A stretch of DNA of 64,000 nucleotides from Capitulum mitella (lineage: Eukaryota > Arthropoda > Thecostraca > Pollicipedomorpha > Pollicipedidae): contig CP099849.1 of assembly GCA_030062745.1 (NCBI GenBank), positions 6,494,586-6,558,585 of the forward strand, read 5' to 3'. Both the position numbers and the translations under genes were made by a program. This document shows positions 49,618 through 62,464 of this stretch, piece after piece; position 1 is the stretch's first letter; every line of letters begins with the position of its first letter. The notes beneath the pieces are model-generated. The model did not search any database and had not been told where the DNA came from. It saw nothing but the letters and a program-made list of their open reading frames with translations.

Positions 49618-52600
49618 GCCTCGAGTCGGCTCCGGTCAGCGGTTCTCGCCGGGGACACGCTCTCTGATAAAGAAACTCCGGACCAAATCGAGTGAGAAAG
49701 TGGTCACGCAGTGCGCAGGAGGCTGAGATGCCGCAGATCGGAGATGAGATGCCGCCGAAAAAGTATCTAAGGTAACGGAGCCTGTCGAAGGAGTTTTCTG
49801 GTCTCTGGAGTTTTCGAAACGGTTGGTGGTATGTTTGAACTTTGTCGAGGAGCAAGCAAGAAACCGGAAGCACCTGATAAGCAGTGATTCACTTGTGTTT
49901 ATTTATGGGGCGGTGAAGTTAGCAGATCTGGTTTGATAGCGGGGCCTCAGATGTCTTGGTCATCGCACGTTATGAAACGAAGGCCAATCGAATGTCTTAT
50001 TTCTAAGATAGTTGATGCAAGATTGCAGAACGTTTACTTCGGGTGAACTGTGGACGAAAAGAAATATAAATATTGGACACTGACACGTATAAGTTAGTCG
50101 CTGATCTGCACTGCTCTAAACATTATTTTCGTGATCAGCTATCATGCGAAAACAAACTTTTCCTCCTCACAGGAGCACGCGATCATCAGAAGATGTAATT
50201 TTGCAATGATCATTTTGTTATGACGTGTTAAAATGAAAACGGGATCAGCCACCTTCATTATGCGTTATTTCCAAGCAGACAGCAAAGATCGACTGAGAGT
50301 CGAATTCTGGTGGATCTGCAGTAGCTTATCACATCGTTCAGATGCTTGTCAACTACCAGACTGACACAGTTAAGAGGCAATGGAGTAGACGTTGTCAGAC
50401 ATCACCTCTCAAAAGAGCAAACCAAAGTGGCATGATAAAACAAAATACGTATTACTCATATTTAGCTACACACGGATGGAGACATACTGACCTGCTGTGA
50501 GTTTATCAGCCATGCATTTCATCATCCTGCAATGGCGTTACGGCCTGCGGTTCCGGTTGCATGCTATTACCGTTGCAATGCTTTTTATTGGTCTGGCAGA
50601 GGCTGAACCAGAAATCTCTCGACTTTGCAAACCGCACAAAACTAATAATTTTCGGATACGAAATATGATCGGGCTCATTTCACGGAATTGGCGAGCAGTT
50701 TTATCGAGTCCAGACCTCCAGCGAGTATACCCTCACTCCCACAGCGCATATCTAGGCCCTTTACGAGCAGGGGCGTGAGCAGTCGCTTGCATAGTCTGCT
50801 GCACACTACTCCCACAACATTTTACCAAGAGTTCTTAGCAATACCATGTCTTGCATAAATGTGCATTTTCGGCTGACGCATGATGGAAATCCGTTGGCGT
50901 ACGCGAAAAGTTGCTTTACGGGAACAATCAAACCGGATATAAACACCACTGCCCAACGGTCCCGTTTGGGTTCGCAGACAAAGCACATGATCTTCTCATC
51001 CGCCAGCATCGGACCTTAACCTTTCGGATTCTGAGTCGGGGGATGGTCCGCAACGTCTGGTCATGGCCGAGCCGCTGAACCGTGACGAACGCAGGACGGC
51101 CCACGGCTTCAGGCTGGAGAACCGGAAAGACAATTCATTTTGACGCCCTTTGTGCATAAACACGGATCGGAATACGTATATACGTGTACAAATTCATAAA
51201 AATCTAGGGTGGGATGTTACCAGAAATCTGTGGCAAATGCTAACGTATGTCGTTCAATGGAAAAAGTCAGATTTTTTATTCTCATCAATCATCACGCTGG
51301 TCATAGGCCATGAACTTCACGAAAAGTTCTGTTGCTGTTGTTTTGTTTCAGGTTCACGAATCCTTGTTCGAAAAGTCCTGTTGCTATTTTCTTGTTTCGG
51401 ATTCATGAAAACTTGTTAGGAAGTAATCCTTCTGATAATGCAATCCGCACCCCAGCAGGAGTCCCATCAGGCCTTTTGTATATACCACGGTATCCGCTAC
51501 GACGAAAGCCAATCGCCGGCAATGCGCGACGCCGTCCACTCGCCGAGTGCGCACAGTATTGCGACTGACTCGGCCGCCCGCACTTTAAACTAAACACGGC
51601 TTCCAGAAAAAATTGCCTGTCTGTATGGTTTCCGGCCCCACAAGTCCATCCTTTCCCACGGACAACCCGATCTCTTACACTGGGCCGGCGTTCCCTCGTT
51701 GCCCATTGACCGACCGAACCTGACGGCACGCGTATTACGCAAACAACGTGACAAATGGACATTGCGCATGGGGAACGTGGAGAGGATATGTACAGCCTGA
51801 TTGTATTCAAATCGTCGCAAGGCAAATGCCATGAATGTGATAATATCTATGGGCAGATACCAAACAGGGACGAATTTATTTAACTTGTATATAAATATCC
51901 GTGGAACGTTTCTGACCAGTTTTGTAGGCATTTGACTCGGTTAAGGAATAGCTTTGGGGAGGAGCCTGGGAACGTCATGCATGAATGCTGGATGCTTCGT
52001 CTGTTGTAAGAAATCTGCAGCTGTTACAGCTGACGCAAACTCGTCGGAGCGAGATGACTCTGCAAAGTTTCCCAGTCGTATAAAGCTGGCACGCCTTGAC
52101 GTAAAACCGATGCTTGTAAATTAGGCCTTTTCATGTTTATGGCTCAGAGGGCACGCTTGGAAATGGTTCACTCTGAGCCTGCTTCCTCCATGGTAAATTC
52201 ATTGCAGCGTAGCCTCATCCGCACGGAATGTTCGTGCTACCCTACTGCTACTCGAACATTCCATCGCGTTCTTGATTTTTTTCCAGTCCTCGCCCACTAA
52301 CCCGCAGTCAAGCAGGTGAATCGGCCATCGGCGAACGTGTTGTTTATGTACTGACGACAGTCTACGGCGACCTCATGACCTTTCTCACTCGCTGGCGGGG
52401 TTAATAGCCGAATGTCATACTGTGTATGTTTGCTTTCAGCGCGCTATCTGCAAATGGAAACTTGACATGTTTTATCGCTACGACCCGCTTTTACCAGCGG
52501 ATTCATTTTCACGCAGTGTGCAGTTCCATTATGTGAGAATTACCCGTTACAGATAATTCTATTGTTTCCGCAAAAGTTTTGGGCTGTATTCTTATTGTGT

Positions 52601-53548
52601 TTTTTTTTTTGCGTCCGTTGCGGTTTCTCCGCATTGGTGGAATATTTAGGTGTTTACTGTGTGTGTAACGTGTGTTTCAGTAGCCCATGCTGAAGGAGCA
52701 TCTCAGGCGTAAACAAAGTTCACAAGGAACTTATATAGCTAGCCCCCCTCCCCTCCCCGGCTCATGGTGTGATGGTGTGAACCCTCTGCAATGTATGTAT
52801 GGCTATCCCATGAGTAGATTTTTAATATCTGTAGATAGCCGAGCGCCAAAAAATTTTGGTTAGCTGCTCAAAACTACTTGAAATGCTTACATCACGGAAG
52901 CTAGGGGCGGTTCTAAAACTGTTGCACTTTTTTACACTACTTGGCTTTGGCTTAAATTTTTCAAAAAGGAACTATGGCATTGGACACAGACAACAAGCTT
53001 TCAAAGGCTTCACCCATGATTACAACCTACATCTGCAGAACGCAGAAGGAAAGTTCTGTTTCCATAATAGTTTGTGGGGAAATGTTCGCCGATATAAATA
53101 CATCGTACAAGGGAATAATGCTTTGCCAAATACCAGAAGTTCCGGTGCTAGTGCTGCCATCTTTATTTTGTAGCAGGATGACCGGTGCTGCTGTCTCAGA
53201 AGTAGGCTTTTTGAGGTCCGAGGAGGTAAATTGTTGCCGAAAACCTTTGCCTGATATCCAGTCGAAAAAATAACTGTTTTAGGTTTATAAAGCACAGCTT
53301 GGAATAAAGCGTAAAGCCGTCGAAATAGTTCCCACAGTATAGTTGCTTTTCAGCATGTTGAAAGCAGGCATGTGTCATTCTGGTGGTGCCTTTCACCTAC
53401 ATATGTAGGCAAGATAAACGCGTCAGTTAATTACATCGACTGGGATTTCGTGAGACGGTGTGCCATCGTTTTGAAAGTGGACTGCCGTATCCATGGAGGC
53501 ATCCAGGCCACTTTCATTGGAAAGAAGGCGGAAAGCAAAAGCAAGCAG
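49618..53548. other. No gene recognised
   Basis: About 3.9 kb of AT-leaning sequence without a family-level coding match, RNA gene or clear repeat. A T-tract lies near 52601-52610 and a C-rich tract near 52744-52757. Confidence 0.5.
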
Positions 53549-53635
53549 TTTCCGTTCGAAAGGGGGCAAAGGACATGACGGCTCCCTTTCTTTGGAAAAG
53601 GAGCCATCATGTCTTTTGCCCCTTTCGAACGGAAA
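53549..53635. repeat. Hairpin with arms of about 40 bp
   Basis: The left arm starts TTTCCGTTCGAAAGGGGGCA and continues to 53590. The right arm (53595-53635) ends TTTGCCCCTTTCGAACGGAA. The arms are nearly complementary throughout, with three or four mismatches, separated by about 4 nt. Confidence 0.92.
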
Positions 53636-55410
53636 AGCGTATTTTTCGAAACACTTTTATCAATGCTTGTCAATTCTTAAAAAATACCGAAACAAAGTGG
53701 CCGAAATCTGGGAAGAAATCAACAACCGAAGGTAGGTTAGGTCACTCGGATGGTTATTTGCGCCCCCCCCCCCCAGCACATGGTCTGGATCCGAACCCAT
53801 GTGGGAACACATTGATATCTGAGAGGAAAAATACCAACCCATAAGGCGCTGGGCGCATGACAAGCGAGGCCTACTTCTTTGCTTCTTGTACGAATATTTT
53901 CCGTTCATGCATTTCGCAGTACAGATCCCCTGAACGTGGCATGTGCCTCCTGTTGCACTTGCGTAATGTTGTGTGATTGGGAGCTCTGTGGTTTCTTTCT
54001 AGGCGATAACCATTTCGAGTCTTTCTTACCCTGGGTTGCCGATAAAGCTTGCCCGTGGAACCAGAACCGTTTGAAAGAGAGTAACCAATTTTTTACGCAG
54101 CGCACCTCAGGTACTGGGCCGTGCGTGCGTCAGGTAATTTGCTTATAAAACTTAAAAAATATGCGGTATCGTCAACCGACTTTATTGCCCTTTTCAGCAC
54201 GCAGTGTGCGATTTTGTATTTCAAATTCATTCTCAAAATTCGAAATACGTAACATGACACGTGATATGGCGCGACATCATCCATGAAAGAAAACATTGCC
54301 ATCAAAGTACCAAAACCGTCGTGTCTCTTCACAGTGCATACTAGTCACATTTGCACCTTTGTTATGCATTTTGACTTTCGTTATGTTTCTTATTTCAAAA
54401 CCCCAGACTCTTAAAAACCTCTACGGAGGTTAAAAGAACGGGCCAGACATGGGTGCTATTGTTATTACAAAAAACCTAGAATTTCTGTACAATATTGGAG
54501 TGAAATCGATAAGAGGTTGGAGACTGAGTGTACAGTCCCCTTACAGGCGGCTTTGCGCCCAAAATGTGGGCCGGAGACGCTTGATTGTCGGCACTAACAA
54601 TACACTGAGCTACACCACGATGTTTTTTTTCAAGTCTCTACGATCTCTAGGTCGCCTCCGCCACACCTAAGCCTCAAAAATGCTGGGATACGGGCTTTTC
54701 ACATTACCATCGCTTGCGCGTGCCCCGTGCCGCGCATATTGGGACGTGCTGTACACCACGCGATTCCCCATTCAATAATAGTTCAAGTTGACGCATTTTG
54801 AGCTGATCCCACCCATGGTTGCCGAGAAAACTCACCGGAACGGAGACGATATTTTACGCTTTTCATAAGTCTCGTTTTGCGTGTCATCTTTTTGGGGGAA
54901 AAATTTCTCTTGAAGCACGTATCATGCGTCAACGACGGGTCGCAGTGCGATGAAGATTACGCAATGCGCCGTGGAACGCCAGGCCTTTCGAAAGGTGCAC
55001 GGCACGTGCCAAACGTTCAACACGTTTGTTTCCTGGACCGGGGCCAAGATGTGACGAATGGTATGTAGGAAGTGAAAACATTACTCCCCGGAATAGTTAT
55101 ATAGAAGAGAGAGTTGGCGAGCTAACGCATCGCAAATGTTATTCCTTGAAATGCGAGGAACTGAGCTGTTTTCTGTTAAAAATTTCGTTATTTCGTGCCC
55201 AGTCATAGTTGCGAAGCCATCAGCCTCCAGAAAACGCTACTGTTATGCCGGGCCAAGTCGGTACGGGCCGGGGCGGATTGAGCCTCTCAGCTTGATTTTT
55301 TGTTCTAGCTGGAGTAAGACTCACTCGGCCTTCGACTTCTCTCGTTATCCATGTTTCTTAAAAAAAAGTCTGAAAAAAACGTCTGAATGACAAATGGCTC
55401 CAATTTCCTT
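53636..55410. other. No gene recognised
   Basis: AT-leaning sequence. A C-tract at 53763-53773 is followed on the minus strand by a T-arm-like GGTTCGGATCC without other tRNA parts. Confidence 0.5.
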
Positions 55411-56243
55411 GGGTTCCGCCACGGAGGGGGAAGGGACGGGGACAGAAGGAATTTATCCCCTCCAACCATCTGGTTGTGGGGATTATATCCCCCAATAATT
55501 GCCGAATGTAGGCTCCAATATTTGTACCCGTAAAACCAATGCTGAAGTCACTAGATATTGCAGAAAAAAACCTATGCTTTATTTGGGGTTGTTCCTTCCT
55601 GCTGTCGAATCTGGCAATAAATGGTAACTACATTGATATTCAAAAATGGCATAATCGAGGCAGGGCTATGCATGAGTACCCGCATACTAACGCTTGTGAG
55701 ACGGCTACGGGAACATGATGGATAAAAGAGATGTCTTTAATCGGAAGTTATTTGTATTTTGTACGTTATCGAATACTAATAAATGAAATACTGGAAACTA
55801 CGTAAAATCCTGTTTCTATTTTCATATAGTTTGCCAATTATGGAACAGGAAGACACGGACGGAGTCAAAGGACAGGTTTCGGAGTAATCTACGAGTTGAC
55901 ATCACCTCATCATTCAAGGCCATTAACGTGGCAGTGGCACCACAAGTAGCGACGGTGCAACTAGTCTCTCACAGAACTGCAGTAAACTCGTCTCAGCAGT
56001 CAAACCTTCGTCACTTTCCAGAACAAGAGCTAAGTTGTCTGAAAACTTAAGCGAAGGTACAGGAGTAAGTGTAGTAGTAGGTGTAGGACAGACAAAATTG
56101 GTCTGGTAAAGTATTATTAGGTTTGAATATGAGTTTAAAGCTGTCAGCGTGCACAGGTTGCACGTAATCTGGCCAGCGAGTGGTGGTTTTCTCAGCCTTT
56201 TTTGGTAGCACCACCGTCAAATAACGTTTTCCTTTTGTGAGGT
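55411..56243 (+). repeat. Composite dispersed repeat, partial copy (left part)
   Basis: Aligns with 8141-8966 from the G-rich start to TTTTCCTTTTGTGAGGT. It then diverges where the other copy continues into GAAGCCAACTCG. No SINE module or TA tail is present. Confidence 0.8.
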
Positions 56244-56274
56244 TGTCAGCGTCTATGACTCCACGGAATGGACG

Positions 56275-56996
56275 TATTCCGTTTCCAATGAATATCGTAT
56301 TGTTCAGGATATGCGTGCCATTAACAAATGTCTACTTCCAAAAAGTTCGTTTTCCCGGACATTGCTGATATTTTTGTTTTCATTGCACGTTTGACAAGCG
56401 GCGAGTTCCCTTAACATCAAGCATACCTTCTGGACTTTGCGCTTGTCGAGAGCGTCGAGCAAAGTATATGCATTTCATGCCCTTTGCAAAACATTCTGTC
56501 CGCGCCGTATGCCCATGGGATGCATGCAGACATGTTACTTTCTACACGTGGTCATTCACAAGGTACTCTGTGACCTACCGGGGGTGCGTGTATACGCTGA
56601 TGTTGTGCTGCTGACTAGCTCTAATCTCGACGACCATTACAAGCTCTTTAGCACGGTTCCTGGCAGGGTGAAATGTTCCGGTCTGAACCTGTTTCCCGGT
56701 AAGTGTAGCATTGTTGTCATCCGACTGAAGAATCTTGTCCATGAGATCACGCTTGAGGGTATTTCCAGAGCCCCAGGCCGCATCCAGTGTATCAGAGACC
56801 TCCAGGTTCCCAGCTCTGTGAAGGTAGCAAAGATGGTCTACGGCTTCTTTTCGTAGTTCCGAAAGTTCATCCCATCGTCTTCGCCTCTGGCGATGCCTCT
56901 GATCGATTTGTCGAATTCGACCAAGTTCTTCTAGAACGAGGAACTGAACCGATTCTTTTGTGCCATGAGAGACGCCTTTTTTAGTGGACCGGCGTC
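56275..56996 (+). pseudogene. Decayed Ty3/gypsy-like reverse transcriptase relic
   Basis: One plus-strand frame, interrupted by stops (a TGA near 56392, TAG at 56854 and another TAG about 50 nt later), shows in order RIVQDMRAINKC, RRMPMGCMQT and GVRVYADVVLL, then GLNLFPGKC and a finger FRKFIPSSSPLAMPLIDL near the end. These correspond to the usual order of gypsy-type polymerase motifs. The aspartate pair of the catalytic box is changed (YADV in place of YxDD), so it is inactive. No flanking LTR, integrase or protease was seen. The order matches the family well; the clade is not resolved. Confidence 0.75.
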
Positions 56997-57012
56997 ATCG
57001 TACACCGAGAAA

Positions 57013-57262
57013 AAGCGAGACCGATAGGGGTTCTCATTTTCCTTATTCAAATCAGACCACACGTTTCCAGTACTCTGGGAGAACGAGTTTCCTACACTCG
57101 AGAGTAGTACCTAGTCTCATGTGAAACCTATTAAATGTGGTTTCACATGAAACCACGTACCAATCTCGAGTGAAAAAGTCCCGTCAAATGAATCCTTCCA
57201 GAGTAGTAAAAACGTATGGTCTGATTTGAATAGGGGAAATGAGAACCCTTACCGGTTTCTGA
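57013..57262. repeat. Foldback element, arms about 115 bp
   Basis: The left arm (about 57013-57128) and right arm (57139-57262) are imperfect inverted repeats. They are tightest at the ends (ATAGGGGTTCTCATTTTCC against its complement) and at the centre (CATGTGAAACC / GGTTTCACATG) around a 10-nt loop. A further direct copy of the terminal motif follows at about 57264-57290. It immediately follows the reverse-transcriptase relic. Confidence 0.85.
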
Positions 57263-57599
57263 GACAGGTACGGTTCTCACTTTTCCCAGGTTTGCCAATT
57301 TGCATTTTTTTAGAGGGCCCTCGCCCACTCAGTGCTGATTTGGTCCCCCAAATGTTGGTTTGGGCACCGAATATTTTCCGTAGGTTTTAAAGGGAAATGA
57401 GTAACATTTACAAAAAGAATGGCCGCAAGAAATAACAGCCACGCAGAAAGTAAAGGATAAAGTTTTAAGCGATTTATCTGTCTATTTATCTTCTGTCTAT
57501 ATGTACGCTGATGTACATGGAGATAAATGTAATTAACAGTGACAAAAAATATAAATTTCCGTTGGTTAAAATCAAGCAGGTTAAATCCGTTGAGAAACC

Positions 57600-57880
57600 C
57601 ATGTTTCGGGGGGAGGAGTTCTGTTGTCGGGTCCTCGGTTCGGACCCCCATCCCAATCATGTACAGAGATCGACACTCCTGGGAGAGAGTGCATGCGGTA
57701 GGAAGTGGCGAGGGCGCCTTTGTTCATGGTTGGGTGGGGCGCTTTCGGTGGGGCAGAGGCAAGGCTTCTAGTAGAAAAGTCGTCGTTCGAAACCGGCGGC
57801 GTCGAAATTCGAACCCACGGCCTTGCGGTGGTAAGCCCGACGTTCTAGCCACCGTCCCAGGGGTGAGAGAGCATCCATAA
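57600..57880 (-). repeat. tRNA-derived SINE-like element candidate
   Basis: The minus strand reads GGTGGCTAGAACGTCGGGCT, then TACCACCGCAAGGCC and GTGGGTTCGAATTTCGAC, with a box B-like GGTTCGAATTT and spacing like a tRNA. The acceptor stem does not pair, so I prefer SINE to tRNA gene. The downstream body extent is approximate. Confidence 0.5.
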
Positions 57881-58109
57881 AGGTGTGCGTGGGGGGGAGG
57901 AGAGGACCAAGACGTTTCTCAACGTAGGCAGCTCAGGCTAAATTTCCCAAAAGTGGGGACAAAGAGCATTCCTCAATCCTACGCTCATGCACTGTGTTGA
58001 TGAGAACAACAATGAAAACAATGTGCTGCAACGTTCCCATGGCGGATCACCTCTTGCGGCGCGCAAGAGGCAGAGGCACCTAATCAGGCGCCGCGAACGA
58101 GCGAGAGCT

Positions 58110-58150
<41 letters not shown>

Positions 58151-58183
58151 AGGAGCCAGAGCAGGAGCCGGAGCCGGAGCCGG
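58110..58183. repeat. (GGAGCC)n hexamer repeat
   Basis: Twelve units with two or three point changes. One plus-strand frame across it reads as Glu-Pro repeats followed by about 45 non-repetitive codons ending at about 58312 (TAA). That frame has no recognised family, and I do not call it a gene. Confidence 0.93.
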
Positions 58184-61100
58184 ATGCCACTAGGAGAGCC
58201 GGCCCGATGAGCTCATGGTGGACCTGTTCGGTGGCCGGCATCACTCTGAGAAGAAAGAACACATGCCAGCAGGGGATCGAGAGTTCAGAGTTCTACGCCA
58301 GTTCAGCCGCTAAGGTCTGCTGTCCTGCATGGCTGCCGGCCGGTGTTCTCGCCAGAGAGGAGGTGGCAGCTGTTGGTTATCTACAGGAGGTAAAGAACGG
58401 TCTGGATTTCCCTGATCCTCGAACGGACAAGGCCGTTTAACGTCGCCTCCTCCCGGAATGGAACACTCTGTTGCAAGGTGCAGGCATTGGCCAAGGATTT
58501 GAGTTGACCGTGATCCGCAGTTCATTTGAGTAGAGTGCTGGTGTCCCCGTTCTGGCAAGACTGGTTCGAGCTACCCCAGCGCTCAATATTTGACCCGTGG
58601 GTCATCTGGCAGTTGACCAGGAGAAGGCCATCCTGACCGTCACGTTGCATCTTCGACACGTCAAAACTTCTCCACAGAAATCAGCCGTTATTGGAACGCA
58701 TGACCCACCGGTGCAGCCAGAGTGTGGGATGCAGGGAGGGGGAGGGGCGAGGGCCCGGCCTGCCTTCGGCCCACATTTTCATTTGATTTTATTTATTTAT
58801 TTTTTTTGATAGCACGGACGCAGTGGGCGAGGTGTCGTGCCATGCTCCATTTATAGGAATGCATACCGATGATCAATAGTAGTCTTCTTAGTGCGGCACA
58901 TCGCACATTATCTTTGAGGCAGGCGGTTTTCGTATGATTTCAGTTCATACTGAGTCCTCCCTTTAGAAAGAAAATCCTGGCTGCGCCCACAGCATGATCA
59001 GATGTATGGGTCGGATTTCCGAATTTATGCGACAAGTTGTGCCTAGCCCGGGCTCCGAAGCATAACATCATTCGCACCTGCAGATTTCCGAAAAGGGAAA
59101 AGGGAGTGGGGGTTCCAGACGGAAACTCATACCGTTTTCATCCAGTCATTGTCATAGATCTAATGTACAAATCCCTGAATATTTGGGAATCAGGACCCCC
59201 CAACCCACCCGGTATCGCCAGCCACGACTTCATCCTAGAAAATCGCTGGCACACAAGTTACGAAAAATAGACGTCGTCAGCTGCACAAACGCTCGGTGGA
59301 CGGCTGCGGTCCTACCGATGCCGGTTCCAGTGCGCTGAAGAATCTCCCAGTGCTTGCAAGTCTAACCCGACAGAGCCGTCTGGTCGGCCTCCCCGGCACT
59401 GACAGGCCACTGGCCATGTAGACGGCGCCGTACAGCGTGAGCCGCCGCACAGAGGGCAGCAGCGGTGCGACTGCGGACCGTCCTGACCAACTGCGGGAGT
59501 TATACATTATGTCATGCATGGCAGGGGCGTAGTACAGGTGGGTAAGCGGCCATGACTTCTAACCCCTTAGGGTTAGTTGTTTTAATGTTTCCGTATGCAT
59601 CAAAGATGTCAATGAATAAAAATTTCCGGAACAATAAAGTTGCCGCACTACGGTAAGCTTTCAATTTTGATGGGGTTCGCTGGTCCGTCGTGGCCCATAC
59701 TTGGCGACATACTGACTAGACCTGTGCCAGGCAGTGCAGTCTTCCCCTCTGGCACCAGGGGAGAGTCCATCCCACCATCTAATGGCGGGCCAAACCACTT
59801 CGGGAGCTGTGCGAGTTCTGTCCACCAGCCGGCCGATCGGCCCGGCCGGCTCGCCTCGCAGTGGTCCGCACGCGACTCGCGCCGGCTGGTGCCGAGGTCT
59901 GGGGTGGCCGGCCGGCGGCGCGGGGACTTTGCGCTGAACGTGCCGCGGCGAGCGCCCGTGGCTGCATACCATGCGCCCGTAATGCCGATGTAATATTTCT
60001 TTTGAGTAATTTATTTGGTCTGCGTCCCGGAGACACCCATATTACGGTTTGTAACAGTAGCAAGATTCTGAATGGTTTTGATCTATCAAGATTTTCAGTA
60101 TCCATGTTGAATCCATATTCGATTCGTGTTATTAGTGGTGTGGGTCTTTTTGTGGAAGAGGGTAGTAAAGTTTCAGTGACACCGGACTGCCACATCAGGA
60201 TCTGTTTGGTAGCAAGTTGTCTTTTTTACAGAGCCTAATGTACTGTTTGCTATGAAATTACGTAAGAAGTTATTGCGAAGTGCCATTTCCTGACAAACAT
60301 GAAAGATTTGACCCATAGGTATATCTTCTTTTATATCTTCATAGTCTGACCTACCGAGCTGAGGAAAATTCTGTCTCCTAAGCACAATAATTCACCATTT
60401 TTGTTCTATATGCGCAAGTTCTACGTTGTTTTGGAACTGACAGCATAACAAGCAAACCCAACTGCGGCCATCGTTACAAACGTTACGCGAATTTTTTCAT
60501 GCTCTTCTAGTGCATTTGTCTTCCAGGGTATTAGTTCACCTCTATGGTGCCATCACCTAAGAACCTAAGACAAAACACACCCAACGCTTTGACTGCCGTC
60601 AAGAGAGCAGTGGTGGAAGTGGGGAGGGGGGAGGTCAACGCGGGCAATGCGCCCTCATCCATAGCCATGGAGACAAACATATTTTTTCTCCTGCAAAAAA
60701 TGGCCACGTCACTTGTACAAATTTTTGGCAGCCGAGTCTTGAAGTAGGAAGTGGTTATGGCGTTACGCGATTTGAGACTTTCATTGCTTATGCCGCTGTG
60801 TCACGAAGTTCCTTGTTCCATTCTGCAAACGCCTATAAAAATCACTGGTCGCGTTTCTTTGAAGTTGATCAAATAAAAACGTGTAAAAAGGTTACCTATC
60901 GCCTTTCGCGTGTTTTTGTCGATCGCGATTCAAACCAACTCATTTGTTTGTAAATGAAAATGATTTTGTTCGACGGGGCTGGGTTTGCGGCACCCTCCGA
61001 TTTTGGACTTCTAAAAACGTTATAAAAAAAAACTGTGTCTAGGCAGAAATGGACAGAGACCGACCAGGTAAGACGAAGACCGGAAGACAGCCTCTGGACC

Positions 61101-61761
61101 AGAACAGAATCAGAACAAGATGGTTTCGTTAGTGAATGTAAGCACCCGTAAGCCTCACTTTGTACAAATACTTGAGCAAGTAGCGTAGACGGGGCTCCTA
61201 GGGGTCCAAGGACCCTCTAAATTTTTGAGGCATAAGAAGGGGTCCTTGACATTTGCCTAAAGAAGCTCCCCTGGCCAGGAAAGACAAACCCACTCCTCCG
61301 TAAAGGGCCCCCGTGCCGCTTGACCTGGAAAGGTAAACGAGCCCCCGGCAAGTACCTATCAAAAGGCCGATCAAAAAGGCTTACCTATCAAAAAGGTAAG
61401 GACCACCGGAAAGGATGCTCCTCTGCAAAGGTGCCGCCAGCCAGGAAAGTTCTACTTTAAAAACGCAATCTCAGAAACAAAAAAGCACACAGGGCATGTC
61501 ACACCTAAAACTGGCCTAAAATAAAAACAACACGGTTACTTCATGTCAAATGTTTGTAAGATGTTCTCGAACCGTTTTCTCAGTGTATCCCAGGTAGGAC
61601 GACCGTTTCGTGCTGTACACGGATAGTAGAATCTCTGGTTCCGGCCAGGCTCTGTGCCAGGTACAGGCAGGCATTGAGCGAGTTGTTGTTCACAACTAGC
61701 GGCCGCGGCCAGAGAAAACTGTCGATCTACAAATATAGCTTCATCCAGGGGCCCGCTTACA
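58184..61761. other. No gene recognised
   Basis: Mixed sequence. It includes a fragment near 58925-58992 related to the hAT-like element end at 12.8 kb and a GC-rich block at about 59750-59960. A stretch at about 61180-61450 has repeated AAGGTAA/GCCCCCG-like words. No coding family was recognised. Confidence 0.45.
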
Positions 61762-62409
61762 GAGGTGAAGCCAACTCGTTTAATGCTGGTTTCGATGGTC
61801 TTGTCTCCCAACAGTTCAATAATTTAAAATTAACCCAGTATGACATGGCATAAAAAGTAATGCGTTGAAAATTAACGTTTGCCTCCCACTCCCCCTACTT
61901 CAGCTATGACAGATTTGGTTCAGATCTCGTTAGGACGACGGTGGAAATGGTCAGCATTTTGGAGTGGATGTTTAAGACCTGGAGACAGTTTTTGGCATTT
62001 TGAGATGAAATGGAATCTTGTGATGTCCTGTCGTTTCCGTCGAACGGATCATGCAGGATGGATACATGCGCGATATTAGCAAACTCGTTTAATCCGTAAT
62101 TTGCTGAATCGCATATGGAAGGGCGTAACATGTCGTAACCTCTAAATCCAATTATACTTTGGTGTCGGGCCGGGCCAAGCGCCGCCGTAGCCTGATGAAT
62201 GAAGAGCCGGACAACAGACCCGGTGCATGGCAGAAACTGGGTTCGAAACCCAGAACGGGCTCCTGTATTTGTCCCGAGACCGAAAGCCAGGCACGGGCCG
62301 GCCGTGTCATAGAGTTGCACGGCACGGTAAAGGTTCTCCAGTGGCGTTTGGTTTGGCGACAGGGGCAAAATCCCCCCATATTTTATGTATATATGTATAT
62401 ATATATATG
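61762..62409 (+). repeat. Composite dispersed repeat, partial copy (right part) with SINE module
   Basis: Aligns with 8967-9639. The tRNA-like module lies at about 62160-62260, with a perfect T-arm CTGGG-TTCGAAA-CCCAG and box B GGTTCGAAACC. It ends in a TATG/TA run. Confidence 0.85.
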
Positions 62410-62464
62410 GATCGGGTTTTCTTATGGAAGCCCACGCTTACACCTGAGACTCGACGACTATTAA

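Noticed and set aside
49124-49726. 200-codon frame
   Set aside because: Mostly the 31-bp minisatellite. Kept as a finding only because it is open; I do not call it a gene.
53760-53810. T-arm-like GGTTCGGATCC on the minus strand
   Set aside because: The surrounding sequence is a simple palindrome next to a C-tract; no tRNA fold.
58081-58312. Glu-Pro repeat frame followed by about 45 unique codons
   Set aside because: The first half is a hexamer repeat. The rest (around DLFGGRHHSEKKEH) has no recognised family and no splice support.
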